Shown piece after piece: positions 1-12,494 of a stretch of DNA of 64,000 nt; positions within the stretch are counted from its first letter, which is position 1, and each line of letters starts with the position of its first letter. Both the position numbers and the translations under genes were made by a program. Location of the stretch: the NCBI GenBank assembly GCA_002914845.1, contig JXTC01000002.1, positions 3,940,304-4,004,303 of the forward strand, read 5' to 3'. This DNA comes from Trema orientale. Lineage: Eukaryota > Streptophyta > Magnoliopsida > Rosales > Cannabaceae. The notes under the pieces are model-generated. The model saw nothing but the letters and a program-made list of their open reading frames with translations, searched no databases and was not told the DNA's origin.

Positions 1-1334
1 TTTGACTGCACATCTACAACTATGGATATCTCTCCCTCGACGGCTATGAATGAGGTACGAGATTTTTTCTACGACGGTTTGGCTATCTCACTTTCTCATT
101 TTCTCTCTGTTTTTTCAAAAATCACAATCTATGTGATTGTAATAGGATGTGGCTACTGTACAGAGATTTAGGAGAACGTTTCTCTTAAGTATTAAGAGGT
201 GTAAACCTTATTGGGCTTATTGGGCTCAACTGACAATTCAATTAGTATTGGTTTATGTATGAGCTAGACAAGAGACCTTATGTATCCAAGTAGCTTAAGC
301 TACAAAGAGTCAATTATCCAGAGCCATAATTAGCTCCTAATTATGACTGGGTCTTGTTCATTAGTATTGGGGCACTCCACTATAGGCCCAATATTGCACA
401 TATTAGACTAAATGTCATATATTTTCTGTGAAGCTAATTAAAGTGATTCATTTAACATATAGTATACTACAGATATACCCCCAGATGCAATGTCGTACTA
501 GTGATGTGAAATTACCGTATTACCCTATAGTACATATTTATCGTTAAGTTACTATTTTTCATCTAATGGATAATAATTGACTACAATGTTTGTAACTACT
601 CATATAAATATAGTCAAATTCACAAAGTGAATATCGTGCGCCTAGTTTTTATTATCCAAGTCCTTGAAAGAACTCAAAGTGACATTATATGTATGGTATC
701 TAAATCATGAATGGCATTCAAGTCAATTCACAAATCTCATCTTCTAAGATATCGTAGTTCGAACTATAGAACAGAACTAGTCCTTTAGTAAATCAAAAAG
801 ATAAACTCATGAAAGCAAGTCCGACAATCACTAGGATTAAGGTAATCTTGCAATAGTAGTAGATTAGTGAAAGACAGAATATTGAGTTACGGCATTTAAC
901 CTCAAATTCTATTTTCACTTGATCTAGTTTAATGCACTTATAAATTTCTTATAATGTAGTAGTATCTCTATCCGAATTCAAATACTTTGATAATTAGAGA
1001 CTTCATCAATCCCGTTGAAATAGACAATACTACTTTACGTGGTAAAGTAAAGTATCCCATCTTAATTTACAGAATACGAATTTTTAATTTAGACATAATG
1101 AAATAAAGAATTTAGTCTCTCACATGTAAACATTTCACACGAATAAGTCTTTATTGCTCATTATTAGTCATGCAAACTTTTAGATATTTACAAAATAGAA
1201 AATATAAACGTCACATGTATATAATTGGAACATCATGTGGAATTTAATAACAACAAATAGATAACACTTAAATTTAATGAACATTGTTTAAAATGCCTAA
1301 CAAAGAAATTGATTTCTAGAGTATATTCCCAACA
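1..1334 (-). mobile_element. Copia-like retrotransposon LTR, cut by window edge
   Basis: Read on the minus strand, the segment begins at 1334 with TGTTGGGAATATACTC, a typical start of a plant Ty1/copia LTR, and runs without an ORF to the window edge. The next five plus-strand bases, GGTTG (1335-1339), would be the target-site duplication. The other end and the coding body, if any, lie left of base 1. It could also be a solo LTR. The Copia assignment is inferred from the terminal motif only. Confidence 0.55.
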
Positions 1335-1339
1335 GGTTG

Positions 1340-2289
1340 AACATTGTATTTAATCATAATAGGGGGTCTATTTTTGGGATTATCCATTTGCCAATTTAAA
1401 AAAGAGAGGGTAGCTATATTCACACCCTAAGTGGTATAGAGGCACTTCAATTTTAGACACAATATTTTATTTACATATTTATCCTCAAGTGAAAAGACTA
1501 AACTATACTAATGTATATAATTTTTTTATTAAAACTTATGATAAATCACTTTTAATAATTATTGATGTGCTTATATTTATACAATTTTTTGTATACTTTT
1601 TCCATCTTAATTTGTGCTTAATTTTTCTCGAAGTCTTTATCTTAATTTATGGTATTTTGTTAAATGAGTAGATCATGAAGTATTTATGAAAATGAAAGCT
1701 GAAAGTGGCATTAGAAAGAGAAGATACGAGAGCCAGTCCAATTGATTTAAATTAGGGTTGCATTGGCTTTATAAAATTAAAAAAATTTACACAAATACGA
1801 TACAGGGGAAGCAATCAGTTTTCGTTGGTATTTTCGCAAGTGACAGTAAAAAAAATGTGGTGGTATTATTATAAATAAAGTCATCTTTTATTGATACTAT
1901 TTATTCCTTTAAAAAGAAAGAAAAAATATTGAATTGATGGTTGTCCCATTTAGATCTTTTATTTTAATCCTCCAACATCTAGATTTAATTCCCAATAAGC
2001 TAAACTCCCTGTATTTAGCCTTTCTTTACATTTTTTTACTATTTTCTTTTTCTTTCTTTAATTTTTTCTTTTTCAATTGTTTTTACTTATTGAACCATAC
2101 TCTTGTCTTTTTTTTTAATGTTTAGTTCTTTTTCCTTTTTTCTGGTTTCTCTTTTTCTTTGTAATTTTTCTCTTTTGCTTTTTTCCCTTTCAGTTTTTTT
2201 TTCTAGGAAGTACTCACTCTTTTTTCTCTTTTTCTTCTCTTAAGCTCTTAGGAATAGAAGGAACCATTTTTTTTTCCTCCTAATTAATT
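1340..2289. other. AT-rich intergenic stretch, no gene seen
   Basis: AT-rich DNA with long T and CTTT runs (about 1990-2270). The short open frames here are low-complexity and match no family I recognise. Around 1783-1805 there is a short stretch resembling the outer end (5765-5780, reverse complement) of the inverted-repeat element at 4.8-5.8 kb. That could be a related transposon end, but it is too short to call. Confidence 0.4.
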
Positions 2290-4400
2290 TAGTTACTAGT
2301 TACTTCTAAAATAAATGAACTTAGCACTTCATTATTATACTTAAATCTAGGTACCTCATTGGCCTGATCTCTGATTTCTTTGGTTTTTGGTTACTAGTTA
2401 CCAGTTACTAGTTTTTCTGATTACTGGTTATCTTTAACCAATTTAGTTACTGATTACTCTAGTTACTAGTTATCAATTTTATTAATAATTGCCATCTATA
2501 AGACTTTGTTACAAATATAATACTAGTTACTAGTAACTAGTAACTCATTTAGTTACTATTTACTAATAATTATTTTTTTTTCAACCAATCAGGTTATTAG
2601 TTACTAGGTACTAGTTGATCTGGTTACTAGTACTAGTAACTAACCTCATTATTAGTTACTAGTTGATCTAGTTACTAGTACTGTTAACTAATCTGATTAT
2701 TAGTTACTAGTTTATTTGGTTACTGATTACTCAAGTTGCCAATTATTATTTTGATTATAGCAAAACTAGTTACCACTAACCAATTTAATCATTAGTTTTC
2801 AAACTAGTAGCTAATTAAAAAAGACAGTAACTTGTTACTGGTTATTAATAACTAGTTTGGTTATCAGTTAAAAATTTAGTGACTAATAAAGGGTTTTCTT
2901 GAAGTTTATGTACAAAATAAATAAAAATTATTGAAATACGGTACATACCCTTTTCCTATGGTATAAGGTGAAAATAATTATAAAAATTTGGTCAAAACTA
3001 ATTTGATTACCAGTTATTGGTTACTGGTTACCAAATTCTATAATTATTAGTTACCAGTTTCTTTAGTTACCAGTTACTGGTTACCAGACTAGATTGAAAA
3101 TCAATCTGGTTACCAGTACCTAATTGATTTTTAGTTTCTAATTATCACTATTAATTTGGTTGCTTGTTTCTAATTTCTCTAATTACTGTTTACCATTTAT
3201 ACTAATTTGGTTACCGGTAACTAAAGTAATTACTAATAACTAATTTAGTTACCAATTACTAATTTGGTTATTAATTTTTCTGGTTACTAGTAACCAGAGT
3301 AATTACTAATAACCAATCTAGTAACCAATTACTAGTCTGATTATTAATTACTAGTTACAAGATTACTATTTATTTAAAAGTTCTGGAATTTCTAGCTGTT
3401 CTAAAGATCATCACAATGATCAAACATGAATTGGAAAAAAAAAAAAATGACCCAATTTATTACGGTAAATCAATCTTAACATTTTAGTCCCAATTTTTCC
3501 CAAAGCATGTATGAAAATAGTATTTTGCATATAGCACTACAAACACTTTCTCTCAAACTTATTAATATATATATATAGGGCACCAATCCAGTAAGTATTT
3601 TTTTTTTTACCTGTGCATAGGTATCAATTTGGCCAATGAAAATTTAGTATGCATATTTTTTTATTATAAAAAATAAGAGAGAGAAAGAACATTAATGATG
3701 TACGTCTTTTCATGCACTTCATTATAGTCGTTGGATCACCATTAGATGACGATCCAACGGCTAAAAAAAAAAACTTACTCATTGGTTAAAAAAAAAAAAA
3801 AAGAAAGAAAAACCTACTGGATTGGCAACCAGATATATATATATATATATATCAAAAGTATTGCTTGGTTGCTGGTCAAGAATCAAAATCTAAGTTTTTG
3901 TTTTTGGGAGATTATCAAAATCTAAATTATTAATACCACAGTTTGTAATGACTTGAAAGAAAACAGACTCTGATTAAGAAAAAATACATTAACTTGTATC
4001 CTAGAGAAAATAAAAAACAATGTCTGTCATAACAAACTATTTCTAAAATTAGTTAATGGTTACTAGTTACTAGTCTAGTAATCAAAATAGACTCTAATTA
4101 AGAAAAAGTACGTTAACTAGCGTCCTAAATAAAATACAAAACAATAGCTATTGTAATAAACTATTTCCAAAATTAGGTACTAGTTACCAATCTAGTAATC
4201 AACGTTACCAAAGTTATTGGCACCACTTTGGTTGCTACTTTCTCGTTACCACTACTAAATTATGTTATGATCCTCTTATATTTTTATTTTTTCCTTTTTA
4301 TTGAGCCATTTAGTTTCTAATTACCAGTTTGGTTACTGACTTCAAAATTGGTAACCAATTTTTAAACTTGTTAACCGTTATTAGTAACTAATAACCAGTC
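2290..4400. repeat. Degenerate TTACTAGT/GGTTACCAGT microrepeat field
   Basis: Dozens of short, imperfect units built on GTTACTAGTTAC, GGTTACTGGTTACC and ACTAGT occur on both strands. They are dense at 2380-2880, 3000-3360 and 4055-4390, and broken by other insertions. ACTAGT is self-complementary, so much of the field can pair with itself. There is no ORF. The period is irregular (roughly 8-20 bp), unlike a true satellite. The structure resembles the interior of a repeat-filled transposon, but I could not find convincing ends. Confidence 0.6.
3578..3830. mobile_element. MITE, Mutator-type (about 253 bp)
   Basis: The left end GGGCACCAATCCAGTAAG is matched by the reverse complement of the right end (GGTTGCCAATCCAGTAGG). 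Flanks are ATATATATA and AGATATATA (8/9), but they lie in AT repeats, so that match is weak. Inside is a short hairpin around CGTTGGATC...GATCCAACG (3732-3758) and poly-A runs. It sits within the TTACTAGT field. Confidence 0.5.
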
Positions 4401-4760
4401 CTTATAGATTAAACTAATTAATTTGATTTATGCATAATTTGATTGAGAAAAATGTTAAAAACTATGAATGGGAATGATTTGTAATGAGTTTTAAATCTTT
4501 CTAATACTACAAAGTTCTTCTATGTTCGTCACTAATCTAAACACCATTTATACTATATTTTTTTCTATTCATACTTCTGTTACAATTCACAATTATAAAT
4601 ATTTATAGCCATCTAGGTTGACAACACGTCACCACCAAACCCACTCTTTAAATTCAGAGTTGTCGTGTTAATTAATTTGCACTTTTTGGAGCTGAATTAC
4701 TTTATTATTATTTGATATAAGTAATTATTAAAATGCGGCTAAAGCTTGTATATGTATAGG

Positions 4761-5770
4761 GGTATATATATATATATATATATTTTTATGTATTTACGTA
4801 CGGTATTTTTTTAGAAAAATACCACTTTGATAATAATAATTTATCAACTAGGAACTAGGAAGTTTGGTGGATCCAGTTAGAGAATCCTTTGGCGATGGAG
4901 TTGGGACTCACGATTTCTCGGAAACTGATGCGAAGATGGGAAGGATGACATGGCAGCAGTTGGAGCTATTACTGAATCTCAATAATTGGAACTATGGTTG
5001 TAGAGAAGGCAAAGCCAGAGAAGTAAAAACCTCTCTCTCTCTCTCTTTTTTAAGTGTCTTAGAATTGGCTCTGTAACTCAGACCGAGTGTTTATTGAGAA
5101 GAAGGAAGAAGAGTAGGATTGGAAAGTAAAAGTAAATAAAGAAAGGAGTACTTTTTTCTATATTTTGATTTTGATCAATATTGTGGATAACAGGGTGGCA
5201 ACTTTTATTATTTTCCTCGTAATAATCCAGTGCCAATGCCAGCGTTTGTACCTCCATATTATCCTAATCTCAGTTCCCTATTATCTTATGCCTCCCTTTA
5301 ATCCTCCTATTCCTAATCCTAATCATGTGCTTCCCTATTACCCTTATCCACCCGTTAATGGTGGCAGTGGGTTTCCCGGGTTTGGAGTGAATGGCATTGG
5401 TGAGGAGATCAAACATGATGGCCATCACTCCACTACTACTGAAACTGCTCAATCTCAATCTCAATCTCATACCTCAGACAAGTCAGGAGCTACACAAAAC
5501 AAGCCCAACACTGAAACCCCAGAGCACTCATCGTCGGCCCATCAGGTGCCCGACATTGAGGCCCATGTTGGCTCTGCTCAAGATATATTTTTCCCATCTT
5601 CACATCAGTTTCCGAGAAACCGTGGGTCCCAACTCTATCACCGAAGGTTTCTCTAATCAGATCCGCCAAACTTCCCAGATCCTAGTAGAGAAATTATTGT
5701 TATCAAAGTGGTATTTTTCTAAAAATTACCGTACGTAAATACATAAAAAAAAATGGAGATACCGTATATT
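4761..5770. mobile_element. Inverted-repeat element with captured gene-like fragments
   Basis: Two near-identical arms of about 60-65 bp face each other: 4784-4843 and 5690-5755. They share TATGTATTTACGTACGGTA followed by a block with AAAATACCACTTTGATAA, and differ at only a few positions. Between them lie about 850 bp with gene-like composition. 4864-5030 reads open (MVDPVRESFGDGVG...) and ends at a GAGAAG/GT-like junction; 5195-5656 reads as a Pro/Ser/Gln-rich stretch with a shifted frame. This is the layout of a Pack-MULE/Pack-TYPE transposon that picked up host exons. I do not recognise the donor gene and could not settle the target-site duplication. Confidence 0.55.
5195..5656 (+). pseudogene. 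Proline/serine-rich gene fragment inside the element
   Basis: After a TAACAG acceptor-like site at about 5190, one frame reads GGNFYYFPRNNPVPMPAF and then stops. A neighbouring frame continues as NPPIPNPNHVLPYYPYPP and a Gln/Ser/His-rich tail ending at 5656. The join of two Pro-rich frames suggests one ancestral exon broken by a frameshift. There is no plausible start codon in context. The family is unknown. The position between transposon arms argues for a captured, non-functional fragment. Confidence 0.35.
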
Positions 5771-6469
5771 TGTTGTTTTTTTGAAATGTCGTGTTCTCTT
5801 TAATTTTCCCACTAAATTATGTATTGAAGACCCTATTCTTATTGGGCTTTGACTAAGGAAGGCCCAACTAAATGTTTATGTGAACTTTAATCTAAACGAT
5901 AAATGTGAAAAGAAAAATGGTAACTTGTTTAGTCGGTACAATTTATTAGACCTTCTCTGAAGGTTCATATTATAAATATAGGGAAATTGGGTCAAATGCC
6001 ATTTTTTGATAGTTGATTTTAGGCATTACACCCCTCTTCATACTTTTTAGCTAAAACCACCCATTTTAAATAAAGGTCTTATACAATGACATATTTGACC
6101 TTGTTTAAAATTGAAATAAAAAGAAAAAAAAACACATAACTCTTTCTTCTTCATTGCGATCTGTCTTCCATCTCTCATTCCAACTCCCATCTCCACCTAC
6201 CCATGCTCTCAATGGAACTGGTTATTCCCATCCCACGCTCTCCAGAACCTGTCGAAAGCATGCCAGTCATAACCCATCGTACCCACCCTATCAACACTCA
6301 TGATTATTTTTTATAGATTAAAAGTTGTTTTCTAATAGAACTTGAAACTAAAGGGAAAAATAGAAAGTTCTTGGTCATTTTTTGAGCTTAAAAAGCTGTA
6401 AACTAAAAAATGGGTTGTAAAATGATGAGATCCGCTACGAAGAAGAAACCCAGATCAGGATAAGCATGG

Positions 6470-9400
6470 GTGTCTAGTTTTCTAGATAGCTTGTCTAGAA
6501 CTTGACAAATTATACATTATCAAGTACAAGCTGTTTTCTAGTAGGACTTAAAACTATAGTGAAAAATAGAAAGTTTTTGGTCATTTTTTGAGCTTGAAAA
6601 ACTGTAAACTATAAAATGAGTTATAAAATGGAGAGATCTGCTAAGGAGAAGAAACCCAGATCAGGATAGACAGGGGTGTATAATTTTCTAGACAGCTTGT
6701 CCAGAACTCGACAAATTGTACATTATTGAGTACGCTTGGCAGTATTGTCGAGTCTTATCTCAACAATGATACATCTAGGCTCTCGACACTACATTGATAA
6801 TTCTAGACACAATTGTCGTTCTATAGGCCAATTATAGTCGTTCAGTCACTAGACATTATCTCAATTATGCTAGACACATTGTCTATGATAAACATACTGT
6901 CTAGCATGGCCGAGCATTTTTTGCTTAGATTGACCACGCTAGACATCATGTCTAGCTTTGTGTAGCACTATATGATAAGTTTATATTTAATTGAGTAATT
7001 TTTTTTCTGAATAATATCTTGATATGGTTACTGTATGCATATTGCTTGTTAAATAGTTTTGGAGGGAAGTTATAAAAACAAAGGAAATTATTTCAAATTT
7101 TTTTAAAAATTAAATTCACAAGGTGTCTAGTGCGATTGAGATTTTCCAAGACTTTTTTAGACATACTGTCTAGTATTGTCGTTCCTTGTCTATTTAGCTC
7201 GACCACGCTGGACAAAGTGTCTAGCTTAGTCTAGCACCATGTGGTAAGGTCAAATTATGCATATTGGCTGTTAAATAGTTTTAGTGGCAAGTCATAAAAA
7301 CGGAGGAAACTATTTCAAAATCTTGTAGACACTGTTGTCTAATCTTATAGACACTATTGTCTAGCTTTCTAAACAAGTTGTCTATTTGCTAGACACTAAG
7401 TATAATGAGCTAAAATTTCATATAAACCAAATTAAATACAATATAATTATAAAATTAGTGAGTTTTGTAAACTTAGACACTACTTTGTTCAGTATTATTG
7501 GAAACTTAATCACTATTATAATGAAAATATGTCATCATTACTATTGGAAACTTAGTCATAATTTTGTTATTTCTAATTACAAACTCAATAACTAAGTGTA
7601 ATGAATAATAAGTACATTAAAGTACAAACTTAGTGAGTTTTGAATTATCGTTACTACAATGAAAATATGTCACTATTACTATTAGAAACTTAGTCACAAT
7701 TTTTTTCTTTCTAAACAAGGAGTCTAGCTATTAGACACGAGTTGTCTAGCTTCCCGGACAAGTTGTCAACTTGTAGATACTATTGTCTAGCTTTCCAAAC
7801 AAGCTGTCTATCGACTAGACACTAACTATAACGAAATAAGATTTGGTATAAACCAAATTAAATACAATATAATTACAAAATTAGTGACTTTTGTAAACTT
7901 ACTCACTACTTTGTTCATTACTATTAGAAATTTAGTCACTATATAATGAAAATATATCATCATTACTATTGGAACTTAGTCATAACTTCGTTCTTATAAT
8001 TACAAAGTCAATAAGTAGGTATAATGCATAATAAGGACATTATATAAAATTATAAAATTAGTGAGTTTTGAATTATCATCACTACTATAATGAAAATATG
8101 TCACCATTACTACTGAAAACTTAGTAACAACTTTGTTCTTCGAAATTACGAACTCAATAACTATGTTTGATGAGTAATAAGTTTATTGAATTATAAAATC
8201 AATCAGTTTTGAATTATCATCACTACTATAATGAGAACATGTTACCATTATTATTGGAAACTTAGTCACAATTTCGAACTTTCCAAATAAGGAGTCTAGC
8301 TAGTAGACAAGAGTTGTCTATCTCTCCAGACATGTTATCTATCTGATAGACACTTTTGTCTAGCATTCTAGATAAACTGTCCATCGGTTAGACACCATTG
8401 TCTCGCTTTCCAGACACATTGTTTAGCTGTTAGATAATATTGTTGAGCTTTCCAGACAAGTTATCTATCGACTATATACTAACTATAATGAAATAAAATT
8501 TGACATAAACTAAATTAAATAAAATATAATTACAAAATTTGTGAGTTTTGTAAACTTACTCATTACTTTGTTCATTACTATTAGAAACTTAGTCACAACT
8601 TTATTCTTTATAATTATAAACTCAATAACTAGGTGTAATATAATAAGTATATTATATTAAATTATAAAATTAGTGAGTTTTGAATTATCATCACAACTAA
8701 AATGAAAATATGTCACTATTATTATTGAAAACTGAGTCCCAACTTTGTTCTTCCAAATTACAAACTCAATAACTATATGTAATGAGTAATAAATATATTA
8801 AATTATAAAATGAGTGAGTTTTGAATTATCATCACGACTATAATGAGAATATGTCATCATTACAATTGGAAACTTTTTTTTAGCTGGAGATTATGACTAG
8901 AAACTTAGTCACAACTTTGTTCTTTCCAAACAAGGAGTCTAGCTATTAGACACAAGTTGTCTAGCTCTTCATTCATGTGGTCTATCTGATAGACACTTTT
9001 GTCTAGCTTTCTATACACGTTGTCTATCTGTGAGACATTGTTGTCGAGCTTTCCAGACAAATTGTCTATCCAATATATACTTTTGTCTAGCTTTCTAGAT
9101 AAATTGTCTATCTACTAGACAATATTGTAGATCTTTCCAGACAAAGTTGTCTATCGACTAGGTACTAACTATAATGATATAAATTTTGACATAAACCAAA
9201 TTAAATACAATTTCAAATAAACTATAGTAAATCATAATTATAAAGATAAGAAAGACAATAATAATACTTAGGACACACTAAGACCATTTGTTGAGTACAT
9301 CATAGAATTTTTACATGAAGTTTTATTTTGTCCATAAATTCTACAATTTGAGCATTGTCTTTTCTTTTTTGATGGAGCCTCGTATATTATCATTATCTTC

Positions 9401-10300
9401 TCCTAGATTTCCTCTATCATCAACCCCCAAACAAATACTTTGTTACAAGCTATATTTCATGACTTTCTTACTAATGTCACATATAATGGGATATTGTCTT
9501 TCTTTTGCCAATAAATGAAAGCCATCATATCTCTGTCCTTTTTTACAACTATTGGAACAATATTTATGTCAAAGATATTCTTGTCAATTTCTGTACTTTC
9601 ATATATCTCATCTATTAGCTGGTTGAAAGTTATGTTCGGTTCAACCACAATATGTCTTGATCGTTTTTCTTTCCATTCCAATTCCAAGAACCTTCGTTCT
9701 TTTGCCAACGCTATTATATAATATTATTATGAGTGTTGATGACATATCTGGATAACAAATAAAGTACAAAAGAAAGGAAGACATATATATTAGCAAACAT
9801 AAAATACTAAATTCAGTTGGGTTTCTTATGTGTTAGTAGCTAGACCTATGTTTCTAATAGCCAGACATATGTTTCTAATGGATAAATATATATTTCGAGT
9901 TGCTAGACATATTTCTTTAGTTTCTAGACAATAGTGTCTAGTGTCTAGAAAAAAGTGTCGACCTTTCTAGGCACAATATCTAGACACTCGATTCTACTAT
10001 CGAGAATAATAGACAATGTGTCTAGCATAGTCAAGAAGTGTCTAGCACCTGGACAACAATCATTAGTCTTTGGCTCGACAGGTGTGTCTAAAATTTTCTA
10101 AGTAGCGTCGAGAGCCTAGATATACAATTATTGAGACAAGAATCGATAATACTGTCAAGCATAGTCGATAATATACAATTCGTCAAGTCCTAGACAAGCT
10201 GTCTAGAAACTAGACAGATATGTCTATCCTGATCTGGGTTTCGTCGTGTTCTAGATAAACTGTCTAGAAACTAGACAGTCCTGTCTATCCCGATCTGGGT
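6470..10300. repeat. GTCTAG/CTAGAC repeat arrays and ~0.4-0.7 kb higher-order units
   Basis: The MULE interior contains many copies of TTGTCTAGCTTTCCAGACAA-like units, with TGTCTA and its complement TAGACA alternating so that neighbouring units can form hairpins. A larger unit recurs: ACTAACTATAA..., then TAAACCAAATTAAATACAAT, then GTGAGTTTTGTAAACTTA and ACTTTGTTCATTACTATT. It begins near 7393, 7823, 8466 and 9163. Copies are diverged, so the amplification is not recent. Confidence 0.7.
9457..9708 (-). pseudogene. MULE transposase N-terminal relic (83 codons)
   Basis: The frame reads MAKERRFLELEWKEKRSRH, then VVEPNITFNQLIDEIYESTE, IDKNIFDINIVPIV and finally YWQKKDNIPLYVTLVRKS. The pattern of T(F/Y)xxLxxxIY, a GID/EID turn and a final WQ...IPLxVTL strand is what I know from the N-terminal domain of plant MuDR-type transposases, ahead of the DDE domain. 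No DDE/SWIM continuation is present on either side, so this is a truncated remnant. It lies inside the 5981-10855 element and supports the Mutator assignment. It may have been spliced to an exon now lost. Confidence 0.6.
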
Positions 10301-10864
10301 TTCTTCTTCGCATCATATATCGTTGTTTTACAATCTATTTTCCGGTTTATAGCTTTTCATACTTAAAAAATGACCAAAAATTTTCTATTTTCCACTATAG
10401 TTTTAAGTTCTACTGAAAAATAACTTCTAATCTACTAATCAAACTTTTATTGACAAAGAAAGATTTTTTAGAAATGTAATTTCTACTTCTTCATTAGAAG
10501 CTTGAACCTTGAAATGGGAAAACAATCAAAGAAGAAAGTGTAATGACAAGGAGAACCACGTTCTTGATTGTTAATTGACAAAAAATTCGCTTCTTTTCGC
10601 CGTTGTTTCCATGTTTTCTGCTGAAATGGGGTGATAATAGTGAGGAAAAAATGGTAAAAGAAGAAGAAGGGGACGAGAAAGGAGGAAAAAAATATCGTCC
10701 CTAATAATCTAGAACCAGCTGTTAACATACTATCAAGGGTATATTAGTCTTCACAATTAATATTTCACTTAAAAGGTGTAGCTATACAAAAATTATGAAA
10801 GTGGGTGTACTTCCTTAAAAGCACTTTCTGCAAAAAATATTTTGCAAAGGAGCCCATATATATC

Positions 10865-12494
10865 ATGGATATAAAAGCAAGAAAGCAGCGGCATATTAGG
10901 AGGGACTTGGAGACCGAGAGCTGAGAACGTAGAGTTCCCGAGGCAGCGGCTCAGAGAGAACTTAGATTAGTTTTTCTTTTGTTTTTTTTTTCCCTCCTGA
11001 ACAATTATGATTATGCTTATTGTTTTCCTTAGTCTAGTTATGACCTAATTTTATTTTTCTAAGGCTACAATGTAGCCTAACTATAATACTTTAAATTTTT
11101 CTTTTAATTTAGTCAATAAATTATTTTTCTTAATTGAGTTTTCAATTCTGTACTTAATGCTTCTATATAATAGGCTACTAAATGGATGATATGTTAATCA
11201 TAATGAAACTAGAAAGAGATTTATATATATAGTTTATTGGATTGAAAGTCATAAATTATACATAAAATAGGAATATATTTACATAATTTGTCTGGTCACT
11301 ACATAAATTTTCATAAATCATAATGAATTCTTAATTAGTTTAATTCATATAGGCATATATTGAATTGGTAATTAAGAGTATTTTTGCTTGAGTTGAGGAG
11401 AGGATAGTGAATAGATTAGAGAATCTCAACTTATCAACTATGGGAATAGTTTTAGACTAATGAGATCAACAATTTAGAGGGGATTAGTTATGGTGAAATC
11501 GAAAATCCTAGATTTATTTTTATTGATTTACACTTTGTTTAATTTTCTGCGCTTATTTAGTTTTTCATTCTCGTTATTTTAATTTTGTTTAGTTTATATT
11601 TAGTTTTCTTTAATTTAATTTTACTTTAGTCATTTAATTCAAATAAAATCAAGGTTAACGAAAATTTCGGTAAATAATAAATCATTAGTCCTCGAGAGAA
11701 TGATACACAATACTCATTCTATATTATTTGTTATGATTTTACACGCTTGTAAATTTTATATAACAATTACACCCCATCATAATGACGCATATTTTTACAA
11801 CTTTAACTATTGTAGTAATTCAAGCTTAATTTCATGATTCAAAAAAGAGGAAAGGAAAAACATACTTAATTATCTAGCCCCAGAAACTATTGAGCCCTCT
11901 CTCTCTCTCCTACTCCTTTTCTTGATCGTGATCTATAATTTAACAAATCTTTATGCTCTAATCTAAAATCAAATTTTATTCTTATCATACACATATATGT
12001 ATACATAAAAATTAGATTGTGTTTGAATATTTCTAATGACTTCAAAATGTCAAACCTATTATCACATTGCTTTTCGTTCTTTGTTTTTTTTTTTTTCCTT
12101 TTTTGGTCTTGAAAAAAATTTGGCAAAATACAAAGTAAAAGAGTTGGACTCTGAATATAGGAAATGAGAAGGTTTCTTTATTAAAGTTTTCCTTTTTTCA
12201 CGGACCAAAATCAATTGTATTATGCTACTATTAGCATAATGGACATCTTGAGGTGAAGTTCCATCATCCCACTTTCCAGTACTCTCCAGCATGTGAGGTA
12301 AAGGGTGTTGATGGACAATATCATCGCAGTTACAAATCCATGTATTTGGTTTGAAATTTTTATTCATTTCGGTAATTAATTTAATTCCCAATAGATTTTT
12401 ACAGTACGTATGTGGAATTTTACTATTTATGTTTTTTAAATTATTAAATCTCTGATTTGTTTCTGCGTGCTTAGTTTTTTTGTATTTTTTGTTA
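10865..12494. other. Intergenic, no gene recognised
   Basis: AT-rich DNA. A GC-richer patch at 10885-10960 (GAGACCGAGAGCTGAGAACG and on) precedes T-rich DNA but contains no coherent frame. The minus-strand open frame at 12062-12391 is low-complexity at its end and matches no family I know. A (CT)n tract is at 11897-11911. Confidence 0.4.

Larger units (their letters stand above)
5981..10855. mobile_element. 4.9 kb Mutator-like element with repeat-filled interior
   Basis: The left end GGGAAATTGGGTCAAATGCC (5981) is matched in inverted orientation by the right end near 10855. The outer arms pair through the ACACCC...TTTTTAGCTA...ACCATTTTA region, and a second strongly matched block lies at 6300-6500 and again 6530-6720, versus 10200-10440 (GAAGAAACCCAGATC and its complement). 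Arms are therefore several hundred bp long. The flanking 9-mers ATAAATATA (5972-5980) and ATATATATC (10856-10864) agree at 7/9. The interior is mostly GTCTAG arrays plus one transposase relic. Long arms, G-rich ends and a 9 bp duplication point to the MULE superfamily; the lack of a full transposase makes it non-autonomous or decayed. Confidence 0.7.

Noticed and set aside
1..1334. Integrated pararetrovirus fragment
   Set aside because: No coding similarity seen. The terminal motif fits a Copia LTR better.
12062..12391. 109-codon minus-strand frame
   Set aside because: No recognisable family, low-complexity Lys/Glu end, no splice partners. Likely chance.
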